Origin: Gnetum montanum
Taxonomy: Eukaryota > Streptophyta > Gnetopsida > Gnetales > Gnetaceae
Direction of reading: 5' to 3'
Length of the DNA: 49,087 nucleotides
NCBI GenBank assembly: GCA_015680685.1
Contig: MNCI01033354.1
Span: 1,333,439-1,382,525, forward strand
Part shown: positions 1 through 10,190 of the stretch, piece by piece
How the letters are laid out: the number at the start of each line of letters is the position of its first letter
Numbering within the stretch: the stretch's first letter is position 1
Position numbers and translations under genes: made by a program
The notes under the pieces: model-generated
Database searches by the model: none
What the model was told of the DNA's origin: nothing
What the model saw: only the letters and a program-made list of their open reading frames with translations

Positions 1-1
1 T

Positions 2-1084
2 AAGGCAGTTTACAAATATTTTCTTGAGCCTTTTATTCTTGAAAAAGCTTATTTGACTAAAGACTACCTTCACTTGTTTGAGTTAGCTTTAGCTCATGCA
101 AATATTCAGCACTAAGACCAAGCTTGTAGATTGTTTATGATAAATGAAAAGGATATGGATTAGATTTGGTATTCAAACTTGCCAAGCAACAATGCCATAA
201 GTTAGGATGATATGAAAAGTCTTTTCTTGACCTAGTTGGTCTATCAATTGGATCAACAATAACTCTACTGTGGGCTAGTACAGAGTTAAAGAGTCAATTA
301 GAGAATTCAATAATAAATTTTAATGAATTTATGGGCTCTTTCAAAGAAAATACAAACCATTAGACGAAATGCTTAGAGATACCTATCTTAAGGCCTTGAA
401 TTCCAATATTTCAATCTAGTTAAGGAGAACTTCAAACTTGCTAACATTGAGTGATTATTTTAGTGATTCTATATAGTTAGAAGAAGAAATTATCACAACT
501 TAAAAAAGAGAAGAGAAAATGATGATTCCTGTGCAAGATTTTGCTCAACTTAAAGCATTACTGGGGCCATCTTGTATTAAGATAGAATAAGAGTTAGAAA
601 GTAAAGAATCTGAAAAGGGATAGTTAATGAAAGATTTATCCAACAAAATAGTGAAACTAGAAAAAACTTAGGCAAAAGTTAATCTCAAGGAAGAAAAGAA
701 AAATAGAAAAGATAAACATCAAGATACTAAGTTAGTAGAGGATGAGGATGAAAATGATCTTGCTATGTCTAACTTCCTTGATATTGAATTAGATAATGAG
801 CTATCTAGTGTTCATTATGCAAACAAATCTTCTAGAAATGGATCTAGTGATACCTCTTCTCTGTCAAGTTTTGAAGAGGATATATTGTTAGATGAAGAGT
901 GTAATAACAATGAAGAAAATGGATATAATCTTCAATGAAAAGAAAGGTTAACTACTTCTAGGCCTCCAAATGTCATTTCTGATGCATCCACTAAGAGAAA
1001 GGTTTTTGAACCAAGAAGAGGAGAGAAAAATGAAAATAAAGAAGATCATGTTGAACAAAGTACTCAAAATCAAACTCTTAATAA
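2..1084 (+). pseudogene. gag relic (retrotransposon capsid/nucleocapsid), 5' truncated
   Basis: Reading from base 2 gives a gag-like protein with scattered stops. Near 115-180 it carries a segment of the type DQACRLFM...WYSNLP, the conserved core of plant retrotransposon gag proteins, which form the capsid in the cytoplasm. Around 520-720 it becomes Lys/Glu-rich and coiled-coil-like. From about 740 to 910 it is acidic and Ser-rich (SNFLDIELDNELSS). Several stops sit where a Gln or Trp codon is expected. The start codon is outside the window. The assignment rests on motif recall, not a search. Confidence 0.65.
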
Positions 1085-1640
1085 ATGGATGAAGAAACCA
1101 AGCTTTCTAGTGATGGAGAATATGATTTAGTTGAGGAACTTAAACATCTCAAGGCCAACATTAGTTTTTATCAATTGTTACAGATAGAAGATCAGCAAAG
1201 AAAGGCTTTGGAGTTTATTAAAGGTAAAAGGAGAGCTGGAGAGTCAGAGTTAAGCTATGTATCTAGCATTGATAAGACAACAGAAACTAGCTATGATTGT
1301 ACTCCTAATAAAGAAGATCCTCCTTTTCTTTTGACAATGAAGTTAAAATATAAATATATTCACAATTGTTTGGTCAATTCTAGAGCTACATCTACTATCA
1401 TGTTGTTGTCTATATGCAAAAAACTTGGTTTAACTCTTGAACGATTCAATAAAAAGATTGTTCAAGTGGACAAAGTAGAGTGAAGATTGTGGGTCAATTG
1501 CCAAATGTTCTATTAGAAATTGCTTATGAACCTTGTATTAAAAGTAAAGTAACTATTCAAGTGGTAGATATCCAAAATTCTCTTAGTCTTTTATTAAGTA
1601 GAAGTTGGAGTAAGAATTTCTTAGGTTACATATCAATAAA
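1085..1640 (+). pseudogene. retroviral-type aspartic protease relic
   Basis: After a charged linker the frame from 1085 reaches CLVNSRATSTIMLLSICKKLG near 1366-1430. This matches the plant Ty3/gypsy protease active site (D-S/T-G-A-S/T followed by KLG), but the catalytic Asp and Gly are lost (VNSRAT for an expected VDSGAT-like motif). A frame change near 1483 then gives VGQLPNVLLEIAY and LLLSRSWS, the protease C-terminal part (compare LLGRPW). The enzyme would have cleaved the gag-pol polyprotein. It cannot be active as read. Confidence 0.65.
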
Positions 1641-1650
1641 TTACTAACAT

Positions 1651-1818
1651 ATGTGGCTACCTTGGAAAGGGGAATCAAATCAAATATACATATATAGTGA
1701 GCTTTTGATGATTGAAAAGGTTACTTCAATTGAAAAGAACAAAGTTGTTGAGACAAGAGTTGTTGAATTAAAAATTTGCACACTTCAAGAAGTTTATAAT
1801 TTGGAAAAGAGAAATCTC
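1651..1818 (+). pseudogene. linker between protease and archaeal-type RNase H
   Basis: The open frame from 1651 begins with MWLPWKGESNQIYI and continues with acidic and basic stretches (VEKNKVVETRVVELK) up to the RNase H domain that starts near 1819. A WLPWKG-type motif followed by a short linker lies between protease and the next domain in related plant elements I recall. The piece has no catalytic residues of its own and is described here because it fixes the order protease, linker, RNase H. Confidence 0.5.
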
Positions 1819-2240
1819 AAGATGAGAGCAAGTGGGAATTATACTTTGATGGTTCTTATAATTCCAAAGGTGCATGAGTTAGAATATTTCTAATAAAGGA
1901 TAATTCCCCAAAAATATTTAAGGAAATTCATTTATCTTTTCCTTGCATGAATAATAAGGTCGAATATGAAGCTTTAAGTATTGGAATTAAAATAGCATTG
2001 GAATGCAGATTAAGGTAATCACCATAAAAGAAGATTCAAGATTGATTTGTGGACAAGTTAAGGAAACTTATGTAGTCAAAAGCTCATTCTTGCAACCTTA
2101 TAAATAGCTTGTCTACAAAATGTTGGGTTAGTTTCATCACTATAAAATATAACATATAGGTTGGGAAGATAACCACATAATAGATGATTTAGCAAAGGCA
2201 GCTTCAACATTAGATGAGAAAATGATAGAGAATTATGAAG
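1819..2240 (+). pseudogene. archaeal-type RNase H (aRNH) located between protease and RT
   Basis: Translation shows WELYFDGSYNSKGA near 1825-1880, NNKVEYEALSIGIKIALE near 1950-2000, then after a one-base frame change ITIKEDSRLICGQVKETY near 2018-2070, and HI..EDNHIIDDLAKAAS near 2150-2210. These are the four RNase H catalytic blocks (D in FDGS, E in EYEAL, D in EDSRLI, D in DDLA), with the spacing of the archaeal-type RNase H found in Tat/Ogre plant retrotransposons. It would degrade RNA in RNA-DNA hybrids. Four in-frame stops (after GA, after PYK, after MLG and before HIGW) and one frameshift inactivate it. Its place upstream of RT differs from the usual Ogre order, where it follows the RT/RNase H. 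Confidence 0.75.
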
Positions 2241-2690
2241 GAGTAGTAATTGAGAATGAACATCAACCATCAATACTAGATAACATAAGACATGTACAAG
2301 TATTTAAAGATGATGATCAAGTACTCAGGTTCTTGAAGAATAAGCAAGAATTTGAAAGTCAAATCACAGCTAAAACAACATCAAGTTCTAAGTATAATTT
2401 GATTCTTAAAAAGGTGATCAGTTATGAACACGACTTTAGTAAAAATATTCACACAAGGAAAGATATACAAAATTCTAATGATCAAGCTTGTGAAATAGTG
2501 AATCTCAGATCTACCAAGATACCAAAGATGTTAAATGTCATAAAGGAAGAGAATTCAATTTTTTAAAAAAGTTTGTTATTACTCTTAAAGAATAATTTAG
2601 AGAATTTCACTTGGTCTTATGATGATCTTAAAGCTTTTAGACCTAATGTGATGACACATAAAATTCCTTTAATAGAAGGTTGTAAGATAG
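2222..2690 (+). pseudogene. linker between archaeal-type RNase H and RT
   Basis: An open frame runs from the end of the RNase H through NIRHVQVFKDDDQVLRFL (about 2281-2335) to 2566. It continues in other frames toward the RT. No enzymatic motif is visible. A segment of this kind following an RNase H whose end reads LAKAAS is familiar to me from other plant polyproteins, which supports treating it as an inter-domain spacer of one polyprotein. Function unknown. Confidence 0.5.
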
Positions 2691-3420
2691 TTAAATAAAA
2701 GCAAAGAAAATTCAATTCATCGTTTGAAATAGCCATGGAAGTTGAGATCAAAAATTTATTACAAGCCCAAATCATTCATCTAGTTTGATATTCAACATGG
2801 CTTGCTAATCTTGTCCTAATAAGAAAGAAGAATGGTGATATTAGGCTTTGTGTGTAGATTTTAGAAATTTGAATGAATCCTCTGAAAAGGATAAGTACCC
2901 ACTTCCTATAATTGATGGAATGTTGATCAACGTATCAGGATGTTAGGTGTACTCCTTCTTAGATGGATTTTCAAATTATAATTAGATTATGGTGGATAAG
3001 GGTGATAGATATAAAACAACATTTATAACCAAATGAAGGACATTTTCTTATAAAAGAATGCCATTTGGATTATCAAATGCCATACCTACTTTCTAAAGAG
3101 CAATGGACTTAGCTTTTAAAAATTTGATAGGTGAGTTAATTATGGTTTATTTAGATGATATTACTATCTATTTGAAAAGGAGAGAAGATCATATCAGTCA
3201 TCTTCAATAAGTCTTTACTAGATGTTATGAGTATGGTATTTCATTAAATCCTAAGAAATATATCTTTGGGATTAAATCTAGAAGTTTACAACGTCATGTG
3301 ATTTGTTAAGAAGGAACTACTATAGATGACACACAAATTCAAGTAGTACAAAATATTGAGCATTCGACAAACAAAAACTCTCTTAGATCTTTCTTTGGAA
3401 AGATAAATTACTAAACCTTT
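2691..3420 (+). pseudogene. reverse transcriptase relic with YLDD motif
   Basis: RT blocks appear in order: LANLVLIRKKNGDIRLCV (about 2800-2855), FRNLNESSEKDKYPLPIIDG after a one-base shift, VYSFLDGFSNYN, KTTF, SYKRMPFGLSNA (about 3048-3080) and the catalytic VYLDDI at 3145-3162 (YLDD 3148-3159). The enzyme would copy the element RNA into cDNA in virus-like particles. Every in-frame stop between the palm blocks lies where the family has Gln or Trp: TAG in VSGC*VYS, TAG in NYN*I, TGA in TK*RTF and TAA in TF*RAMD. That is consistent with C-to-T and G-to-A change rather than indels. Confidence 0.85.
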
Positions 3421-3479
3421 GATGTGTATGCTTAAGAAAGATATCCTAGTAAGAAAAACACTAAAATCATGGAAAGCTT

Positions 3480-3935
3480 TAGTAGAAATTTAAAAGGCTA
3501 TTCAGAAGGCTCTATACTTGGGAAAACTGAGATTGAAGGAAGATTTCTGGTTATATTCTTTGCCGCAAATGATTCAATTGCTATCATTTTAACTCAAAGA
3601 GACAAAGGTCAAGATCAACCAATCAAATTTCTTACGTAGGAGTTGAAAGGTTTAGAATTAAATTATTCAAATCTAGAAAAATAAGCATTTGTAGTTATCA
3701 AAGCACTTCAACATTTCAAATATTACTTAGAAAGCTCATTGGTTCATATTATGCTAATAGAACCTTTAGTCAAACAATTCTTAGCTCAAAATGAGATTGG
3801 ATTGAAAAGAGGTAAGTGGCTTATAAAACTTCAAGGTTTCATAGTTTCATTGCAAATATGCAAAACTATTAAATGAATAAGATTAGCCAAGTTAATAGCT
3901 AGAGAAAATGAGATATATGTGGTAAACACTCATTA
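3480..3935 (+). pseudogene. degenerate Ty3/gypsy RNase H-like domain
   Basis: The translation reads FFAANDSIAIILTQRDK, IKFLT, LKGLELNYSNLEK, AFVVIKALQHFKYYLE and GLKRGKWLIKLQGF (about 3550-3850). This follows the layout of the Ty3/gypsy RNase H but lacks the first catalytic Asp (no TDAS block). In elements with a second, archaeal-type RNase H this domain often survives only as a structural spacer; that reading is inference. The relic ends beside a local direct and inverted repeat (3939-4100). Confidence 0.55.
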
Positions 3936-3938
3936 AAG

Positions 3939-4100
3939 AAATTGGTATAATGAAATTCTAGAACTGCTAAACACAAGAAAGGTTTCAAATAATTTAACTA
4001 CAAATTAGAAAAGAGCTTTCTCCAAATTGGTATAATGAAATTCTAGAACTGCTAAACACAAGAGGTTTCGAAATAGCTTTCTCTAAATAAATTTGTAGTT
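3939..4100 (+). repeat. local direct repeat with nested inverted repeat
   Basis: About 38 bases beginning ATTGGTATAATGAAATTC at 3941 recur at 4026, an offset of 85 bases. A 14-base segment, TTTAACTACAAATT near 3997, recurs inverted as AATTTGTAGTTAAA near 4090. AGCTTTCTC also occurs twice (about 4013 and 4073). The block interrupts the pol relic between RNase H and integrase and looks like a rearrangement scar. Confidence 0.75.
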
Positions 4101-4119
4101 AAAGATGTAATTTTATATA

Positions 4120-5128
4120 GGAAGGACTTTAGAGGGTTTTGTTGGAATGTGTTCATGATGATCAAGTCAATCCTATTTTAGAATAATTCCATGATCATGC
4201 TAATTTATTTTATGAGTCTCCTAAGTCCACTATGCAACATATACTCCATTATGGTTTATATTGGCCAAGTATGTACCAAGATATTAACTTGAAATTCAAA
4301 AATGTTATAAATATTAGATTCATGGGCCAAAAATCAAAAAGGATAGAGCTCCCTTGAAATTGGTAATTGTGGTTAGACTATTTTAGCAATGAGGCTTAGG
4401 TTTTATCAACACAATTACTTCTTCAAGAGTCAGGAATAAGTTTATTCTCATGGCCACTGATTATTTTACTAAATGGTTTGAAGCAAAAGCTCTAAGAAAC
4501 TATTCAATAAGGGATGTGATAAGGTTCTTTGAAGATAAAATTCTAAGTTGCTCTGGTATTCTTGAAGTGTTCATATCTGAATATGGACCTTCTTTTTGAT
4601 TTGAGGAATTTATAACATGGGAATTAGAGAAATCCATTTTTCTATTTTCTTATTCTATTTATTATCCTCAAGGGAATGGCTTAGCTAAATCTACAAATAA
4701 AAAGCTTATTTCCTACATCAAAAAATTGATGGAGGGGGATCTAGGAAATTGGATCAACTACTTGCAATCCACATTATGGATTGACTGTATTAGGTTTTAA
4801 AAAGGGGACATCAGCTTATAATCTGGTTTAGGGTTTACCTGCAAGAGTTACGAATAAGATTATAAGCTCAACCTTTGATTTTGTGCAAAAACATAGTGAG
4901 GAAATTGATAAAGATAGAAGTTTAATGACCTTTCTTACTAAGAGAGAACTCAAAATAGATAGAACTAAGAATAATCTATTAGAAAATGCTTCTCTAGTTA
5001 AAAGATGGTTTGATAGAAAGGCCATGAAAAGAACTTTTAAAGCTGGCGATCTAGTGTTATTGTGGAATATGAAGAATTCTAATAAATTTTTAACTAGAAG
5101 GTTGGGTCCAGTTCAGATCAAGAAATAA
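4120..5128 (+). pseudogene. integrase relic with C-terminal GPF/Y-like tail
   Basis: The zinc-binding HHCC part is decayed (HYGLYWPSMYQDIN near 4250-4290 survives). The core region is recognisable from SWPLIILL-like text near 4450, from a stretch corresponding to YYPQGNGLAKSTNKKLI (about 4660-4715), and from W..YLQ..LW near 4750-4780. The C-terminal tail is open from 4883 to 5128: KRWFDRKAMKRTFKAGDLVL, then RRLGPVQI, the usual GDLVL...LGP tail of Ty3/gypsy integrases. The enzyme would insert cDNA into the host chromosome. The many stops make it inactive. Confidence 0.75.
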
Positions 5129-5189
5129 TTATCGAAAGACACGTACAAGTTATCCACATTATGTGAATTGGAATGATAGCTTCCATATA

Positions 5190-5480
5190 ATTCTTTACAT
5201 ATAAAACATTACTTTGGACAATCACCCACAAGTTAGAATATATATATATATATATATAATATAGTGTATAATAATAACATAATGAAACTAATAATATTTA
5301 GTATACATAGTAGTAAGTAACAAATTTTATATATAAGATTTTAAAACATATATACTTAGTAATAATATATATATAAAATAAAATATGATATATACATGAT
5401 TATATAATATCTAATCATAGTATATATATACATCATATACATATACTAAGACATGTATATATGATACAATAAAATATGTA
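5190..5480. repeat. AT-rich stretch with TA microsatellite
   Basis: Almost pure A/T sequence with a (TA)n run near 5239-5260 and many ATATATA and TATACATA iterations to about 5475. No gene is visible between the end of the integrase relic (5128) and the putative promoter near 5740. Confidence 0.85.
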
Positions 5481-5741
5481 TAAGTAAGAGTATCAGTTAA
5501 ATTTAGAGTATTAGTTTTAAATTTAAAATTACATTATCTTAAGTAATGATTACTTGTTATGTGCGTTAACTATACTTTAGTAGGAGTGGTGGTTTAGATA
5601 ACCACATAATGAAAAATTAATTTAAAACAAACACATAATGGAAATTAATTTTATCAACCATATGATGGTGGAAAGTGAATAAACCATGATTGAGTGAGAA
5701 TGTTGATTATTTGAATGGTGAGAATTTAAAACTTTTCTTGC

Positions 5742-5752
5742 ACTATATAAAG
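5742..5752 (+). promoter_or_regulatory. TATA-like box upstream of an unrecognised frame
   Basis: CACTATATAAAGAG at 5741-5754 contains a good plant TATA box about 105 bases before the ATG at 5855. The spacing and the A-rich leader would suit a pol II promoter. It may be the promoter of a lost LTR or of the relic that follows; nothing decides this. Confidence 0.35.
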
Positions 5753-5854
5753 AGTTGTGGTTTGCTTGAAAACATAACATCTTCCAATTTAACACTTAAG
5801 TAAGAAAGGCAAGTGAGGTGTTTAAGTTTGAGGTAGAAAGTAAACTTTAGTGAG

Positions 5855-6418
5855 ATGGTAGCAAGAAGACCTTTTATTCCATATGTAACTGGCTACTGCT
5901 AAGAGCATATCATGAGAGCCTTTTGCAAGGAAATTGCTCATGGTGCATCATCCGAAAGCCCATTCTTACTCTTGCTTTCGGATGAATTTAGCTTTCTCAC
6001 TGGTAGCTACTCCATCCATTCGAATGTTTAGGGTAGCTTTCACCAATGCACCAATAAAGCTGAACACCAAGGAGAGTCCAATCAAGATGATTCTTGGAGA
6101 GAGGCTTTCATGTCTCAAGATACATAAGCAACTAGGTATGAAAAGCCTCACAAATCACCAACCAAAGAGTTAGATGAAAAAGATATGGATACAGTTGCTG
6201 GAAATAATGGTGAAACAGAAGAAGTTGAAGCTCCAACAAGACAAGGAGAAGAAAGAAGAGCATTCATCACCATAGAAATCGAATATGAAAGAGTTAACAA
6301 CATGAGGGTTCCTAAAAGGGTTACCTTAAGTATTTTTTTCACCTACAAAATAGTTTGCATAAGACATTGTTTGTATAGTTTCCTAGTTTTATTAGGAGTG
6401 AGGTTATTATACCATTAA
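5855..6418 (+). pseudogene. unrecognised coding relic behind a TATA-like box
   Basis: From the ATG at 5855 one frame runs to 6418 with only three internal stops (TAA 5900, a TAG near 6032 and a TAA near 6125). It begins MVARRPFIPYVTGY and passes SLLFLLLLSDEFSF-like hydrophobic text. It becomes Glu-rich (NNGETEEVEAPTRQGEERRA) and ends in a hydrophobic tail after VPKRVTL. I do not recognise it. It could be the N-terminal part of a gag from another element or a host gene fragment. The frame kept over 560 bases and the upstream TATA box are the only support that it was once coding. Confidence 0.35.
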
Positions 6419-8067
6419 AGCTTAGGTTTGGTGGAAATTTTCCTCAAAAAAGATTTTTGTTTTTTTAAAAAATGTTTAATAAATTTTTATTTTTGATGCT
6501 GATTTAGTTGGTGGATGATCTTAAAAATCTTCAATATTTAAGGAATTTGAGAAGGGGGGTAAGAAATGTTGTCACATTTATACCATTTGATCGAGCAGAT
6601 TTTATGAAATAATGCTAAAAATTAAATTCTATAATCTAATTTTTTATTGGTGATTGGAAGATAACATGCTAGCATATAAAGAATTAGGTTATTTACTTAA
6701 AAGTGCAATAGTAGGAAGCATGGTTAAATTATGAATGTTTTTGAAGGAAAAATGAATGGAAAGTACTTTCAAGGTATGCATATTTCAGGCTTAGTACAAA
6801 GTGTTTATAATTTAAGAGCAGAAAACCAAAGGTATGATAAAGAAAATGGAATTAATAAAAGCTTATTTTTAGTTGAAGAAAGGAAAATTACAAGAAGAGT
6901 TTCTAGCCAACTCATGCAAAATTTGTGACTTGTGATTGGAACTACAAACTAGGATTCACTTTTGCCTAGCAATAATGTCAGTGAACATCATCAAATTGGT
7001 TGAATATACAGGCCATTTTTACTTCATATATGGGATCATTTTGCACACAAAAATCCTACAGCCTATTAAATATTTGGTAATATTTCAAAATTTTAAAACA
7101 TTCCAACTTTCTAGTAGTAGAAATGATGTTGAAGATTCTTCTTTCACTAAGGATTGTTTATCAACATTGGGTCAATAGATGACGAATTATCAGTATAGTT
7201 GGCAGGGTTCCTTGGGCAATAATGGTTTATTTCTATAGCTATGAGGGAAAGGCCAAATCAATATGCTTGTTTTTGAAAAAAAAAAGGAATAATAAAAAAG
7301 GATAAATATATATATAATATAACACTATTCCAAGACCCTGAGAATTTGGTTAAGACTATATATAAGCCTTGCAACTTGTGAAAGAACAAGCTCTGAAGGA
7401 TCAATGTTTTTTTTAGATAGCTAGTCCCTAGATTTGGATGAAAGAAATAACAAGGCTACTATAAATTATAAAATATTAAGTTTGCTATACAACACAAATC
7501 AAAATAGAAATGAAAGCAAAAAAGAATCACTATATCTACGAAAAATGAGCAGTGTCTAAGGGCAGCAAGCAATAGCCCTCATGACAAATCTCTACTTCAG
7601 TGTTAATGGAGTCATGTAGAGTGGCTTTCATAGTTTTTTTTTGTTCACAGTGATTAGGTCTAGGATTTGGTGGGCTGGTGTAGCCATGATGATGCTGAAT
7701 CTACTTCTGGAAGTAGTGCAAACCTACAAACCATGAATTCAACCAAATTTGCTCTTTTGATGTTAGACCAATGATGAGGCCAAGTAGCTCTTTCATGCTT
7801 TTGCCACATGCTAGGCAGACGACAACAACATCAAATTTGGGGCTTTCAAGCACGAGCTGATGTAACCGCCCATATTCTTATTGAATGACATCCACGAGGT
7901 GCATCATGGAAGATGCAAATCCTTGTTTCAACACCCAACACCAAGGAAAGCATGGCCACGAGACTCTAATGGCAATAAGATGTAAGAGTGGTTGCTAAGA
8001 AAAAAGGGGTGGAAGACATAAAAAGTGCAATGCATTTGGCTAAAAACCTGCATCCCCGCATCATGTG
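6419..8067. other. intergenic sequence without recognised genes
   Basis: AT-rich sequence with short A and T runs. The longest frames (6731-6928 and 6936-7178, plus strand) resemble nothing I know and have no supporting context. The right boundary at 8067/8068 is sharp: similarity to the LTR at 12482-13353 begins abruptly there. Confidence 0.6.
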
Positions 8068-8359
8068 GTGTTAGGCTAGCTAAGTAGTAGATTAATTAGA
8101 TATTAAATTTCTCTACCTTTCATTCTTCTTCTAGGAAATTAAACTTATAAAATATAAAATAATAAAAATCATGTGCCTCACTCTAGACTAAACCATATGT
8201 GACAAAGCTACCACTAGTTCGAGTGGAAAGATAGTGAACTACGATCAAGACATAATGATCTAGATGCCACAACTAGTCCCATCCATGAACTTCAACCAGA
8301 TCGTGCATGAACGCTTGTGATTCATATAGTTGGGCATGAGGGTACCTTGTTGCTCATCA
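8068..8359 (+). repeat. 5' LTR of element 4, 5' truncated
   Basis: From TGTTAGGCTAGCTAAG onward the sequence matches the last ~290 bases of the 3' LTR at 12482-13353 and ends with the family terminus GCTCATCA. The first ~580 bases, with U3, TATA box and poly(A) signal, are missing. The sequence to the left is unrelated, so the breakpoint is at 8067/8068. Confidence 0.85.
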
Positions 8360-8360
8360 T

Positions 8361-8378
8361 TAGTGTCGTTGCCAGGGA
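8361..8378 (+). promoter_or_regulatory. primer binding site, tRNA-Asp-like (degenerate)
   Basis: TAGTGTCGTTGCCAGGGA lies one base after the LTR end. It aligns with TGGCGCCGTTGCCGGGGA, complementary to the 3' end of plant tRNA-Asp and known as the Athila primer site, with mismatches that fit C/T and G/A decay. Confidence 0.8.
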
Positions 8379-8515
8379 TGGTTCTAGTTATCTAGTTTAG
8401 TTATATCACAAACGATCATTGTAAAAGTATTAATGATTTATCTTTAGAAAAAATTAATATTTTAAGTTACAGACATTATTAGAGAAAGCCATGTCTTCTT
8501 CACACACACAGAACC

Positions 8516-10190
8516 ATGTCTTCCTCTAAACCTAGACAAGATAAATCAAAGGACCAAAGGGAGAACTATAGGAGCCATGGTGATTCTCCCAATACCTCAT
8601 ATTCCTCTTCCTCTTTAACATCTAGTTCTGACAAAGATGAACATAGATATAGTAATAGAGCTCCACTATGGGGTCAAGATAAAAATAGAAATCAAACCCA
8701 AGGGAAAAATCAAAGACATCAAAATGAGCTTAGACAAGATTGTCGTAATCAAATGAATAGAAAGAGAAATTTTTATCACAACATGTCTGATGATGATGAA
8801 CCCTTGTTGGCCACTAAGAGCTTGATGCAAATCATGGAGGTGACTAAGATACTTCATAGGCATCGTAGGGACAATCTCTTACCTAGGCTTGATATAAATA
8901 ATATCCCTAAATTTGCGGGAGTCCATGATTTGGATCCACAACATCATCTACAAGCCTTCCATAATGGCTTAAGATCTACAACATTAAAAGTGGGTGGTAA
9001 AAGCTTAATCTCATTTCTAGGACATTAATCGATAGAGCTAAAGTGTGGTATCAATCATTGAATTTAAACTCAATACAATGATGGTCCACATTATTGGAAC
9101 TTTTCAACAAGAAATACCAAACCTATGTGAGGGTATCCAACCTAAGGAGACAAATCTAAGGATGGATACAAGAACAATGTAAAGCCTTGGACATTGCCTT
9201 AGATAGATATTATTCTCTACTGAATCGATGCCTAGGCCATGGTTTCTTTGAGGAAAAGTAGCTTTTTCACATCATTGATGGGCTTTGTAATGAAACAAGG
9301 AAGACCCTTGGGATGTATGCTCCAGGTCAATTAGATGAGCTATGAACCCATCAAGTCTGAGGGTTAATTAAGTATGTGGCAAAATAAGAAGGAGAGCTAT
9401 GCAAATGGGAGAATGTAAAGGAAAAAAACTAGGACCCAACTCTTCAAAAGAGAAGGGTCCATATCTATGATGAGGAAAAAGAGGAAGCTCTTAATGAGCT
9501 TAAAGTAAGGTTGGATAAGATGTTGAAATGGATAAATGAGAAAGTTACAACTTTTGTAGAAATCATAGAGGAGAGAGTAGAAAAGCACGAATCAAGTGAT
9601 CACAACAAAATGATGAATTAGGACCAAGAAATAGCTAGGAACACTTATCAGTAAACAGGAAAATTGGCTAAATAAAATGAGGCTATAGACTCAACTAGCA
9701 AAGAGGATGATGGATGTGACATTTGCATATATGACCATCCGAAGGGCCATCACCCAACCTTGTTGCATCTACAAGAGTATTGGGTAGGTGCATTAAATCT
9801 AAAGTTTGTACAAAAGCACATGCTTAGGAGATTTCCTTTTCCCCACAATAATGATATCCAGTCCCATAACTAATCGTACTATCCTAGGGGGACTTATCAC
9901 TAGCCTCAACATAGTCATCAACCGTGGTGGCAACACCCACAGTCGTGGGGGAGGCCACCACCATATCAGCCCTACCCTTCCTATTAGTTGAACTTATATA
10001 GATATTGCATTCAACAATATGTTTCCCTAAATAGTTCCACTTCCTCTACCTCAAATCACTACTACCACTCTCCCAAATATCATCATTCTGCAACATCTTA
10101 TATGAGGTCACCACCTGACACTTCTCCTCCTTTGTCATATCCTCGACATCCGCATACTCCACCTTCTCATGTGTCATTGCTAGCAACATA
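8516..10190 (+). pseudogene. gag relic of element 4
   Basis: The frame opens at 8516 with a Ser/Arg/Asp-rich head (SSSSLTSSSDKDEHRYSN). It then gives DEPLLATKSLMQIMEVTKI, F.G..DLDPQHHLQAFH near 8910-8960 and, after a shift near 9010, RAKVWYQSLN, LLELFNKKYQTYVRVSNLRR and RYYSLLNRCLGHGFF. This is the retrotransposon gag core shared with elements 2 and 3. A zinc-knuckle-like CDICIYDHPKGHH lies near 9718-9755, followed by a Pro/Gln/Trp-rich tail. From about 9010 to 10000 one frame continues with only substitution-type stops; at least five of them stand where the paralogs have Gln or Arg codons (TAA for CAA, TGA for CGA). A capsid role is inferred. Confidence 0.8.

Larger units (their letters stand above)
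1..5128 (+). mobile_element. Ty3/gypsy LTR retrotransposon relic, gag-pol, LTRs not seen
   Basis: A continuous but heavily mutated gag-pol series on the plus strand. It enters at the window start already inside gag and ends with an integrase C-terminal tail near 5128. The domain order read from translation is gag, protease, archaeal-type RNase H, a linker, RT, a second degenerate RNase H and integrase. I find no flanking LTR, primer site or polypurine tract: the 5' end lies outside the window and the 3' side runs into AT-rich sequence. The presence of an integrase makes it a retrotransposon rather than an integrated pararetrovirus. The extra RNase H points to the Tat/Ogre side of plant Ty3/gypsy; the exact lineage is inference. 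Confidence 0.85.

Noticed and set aside
1-5128. Possible endogenous pararetrovirus
   Set aside because: A recognisable integrase C-terminal half follows RT and RNase H, and no movement protein is seen; Ty3/gypsy fits.
9937-9952. A further AGTCGTGGGGGAGG purine-tract look-alike in element 4
   Set aside because: It falls in the Gln/Trp/Gly-rich gag tail and is explained by coding; counterparts in elements 2 and 3 do not keep the motif.
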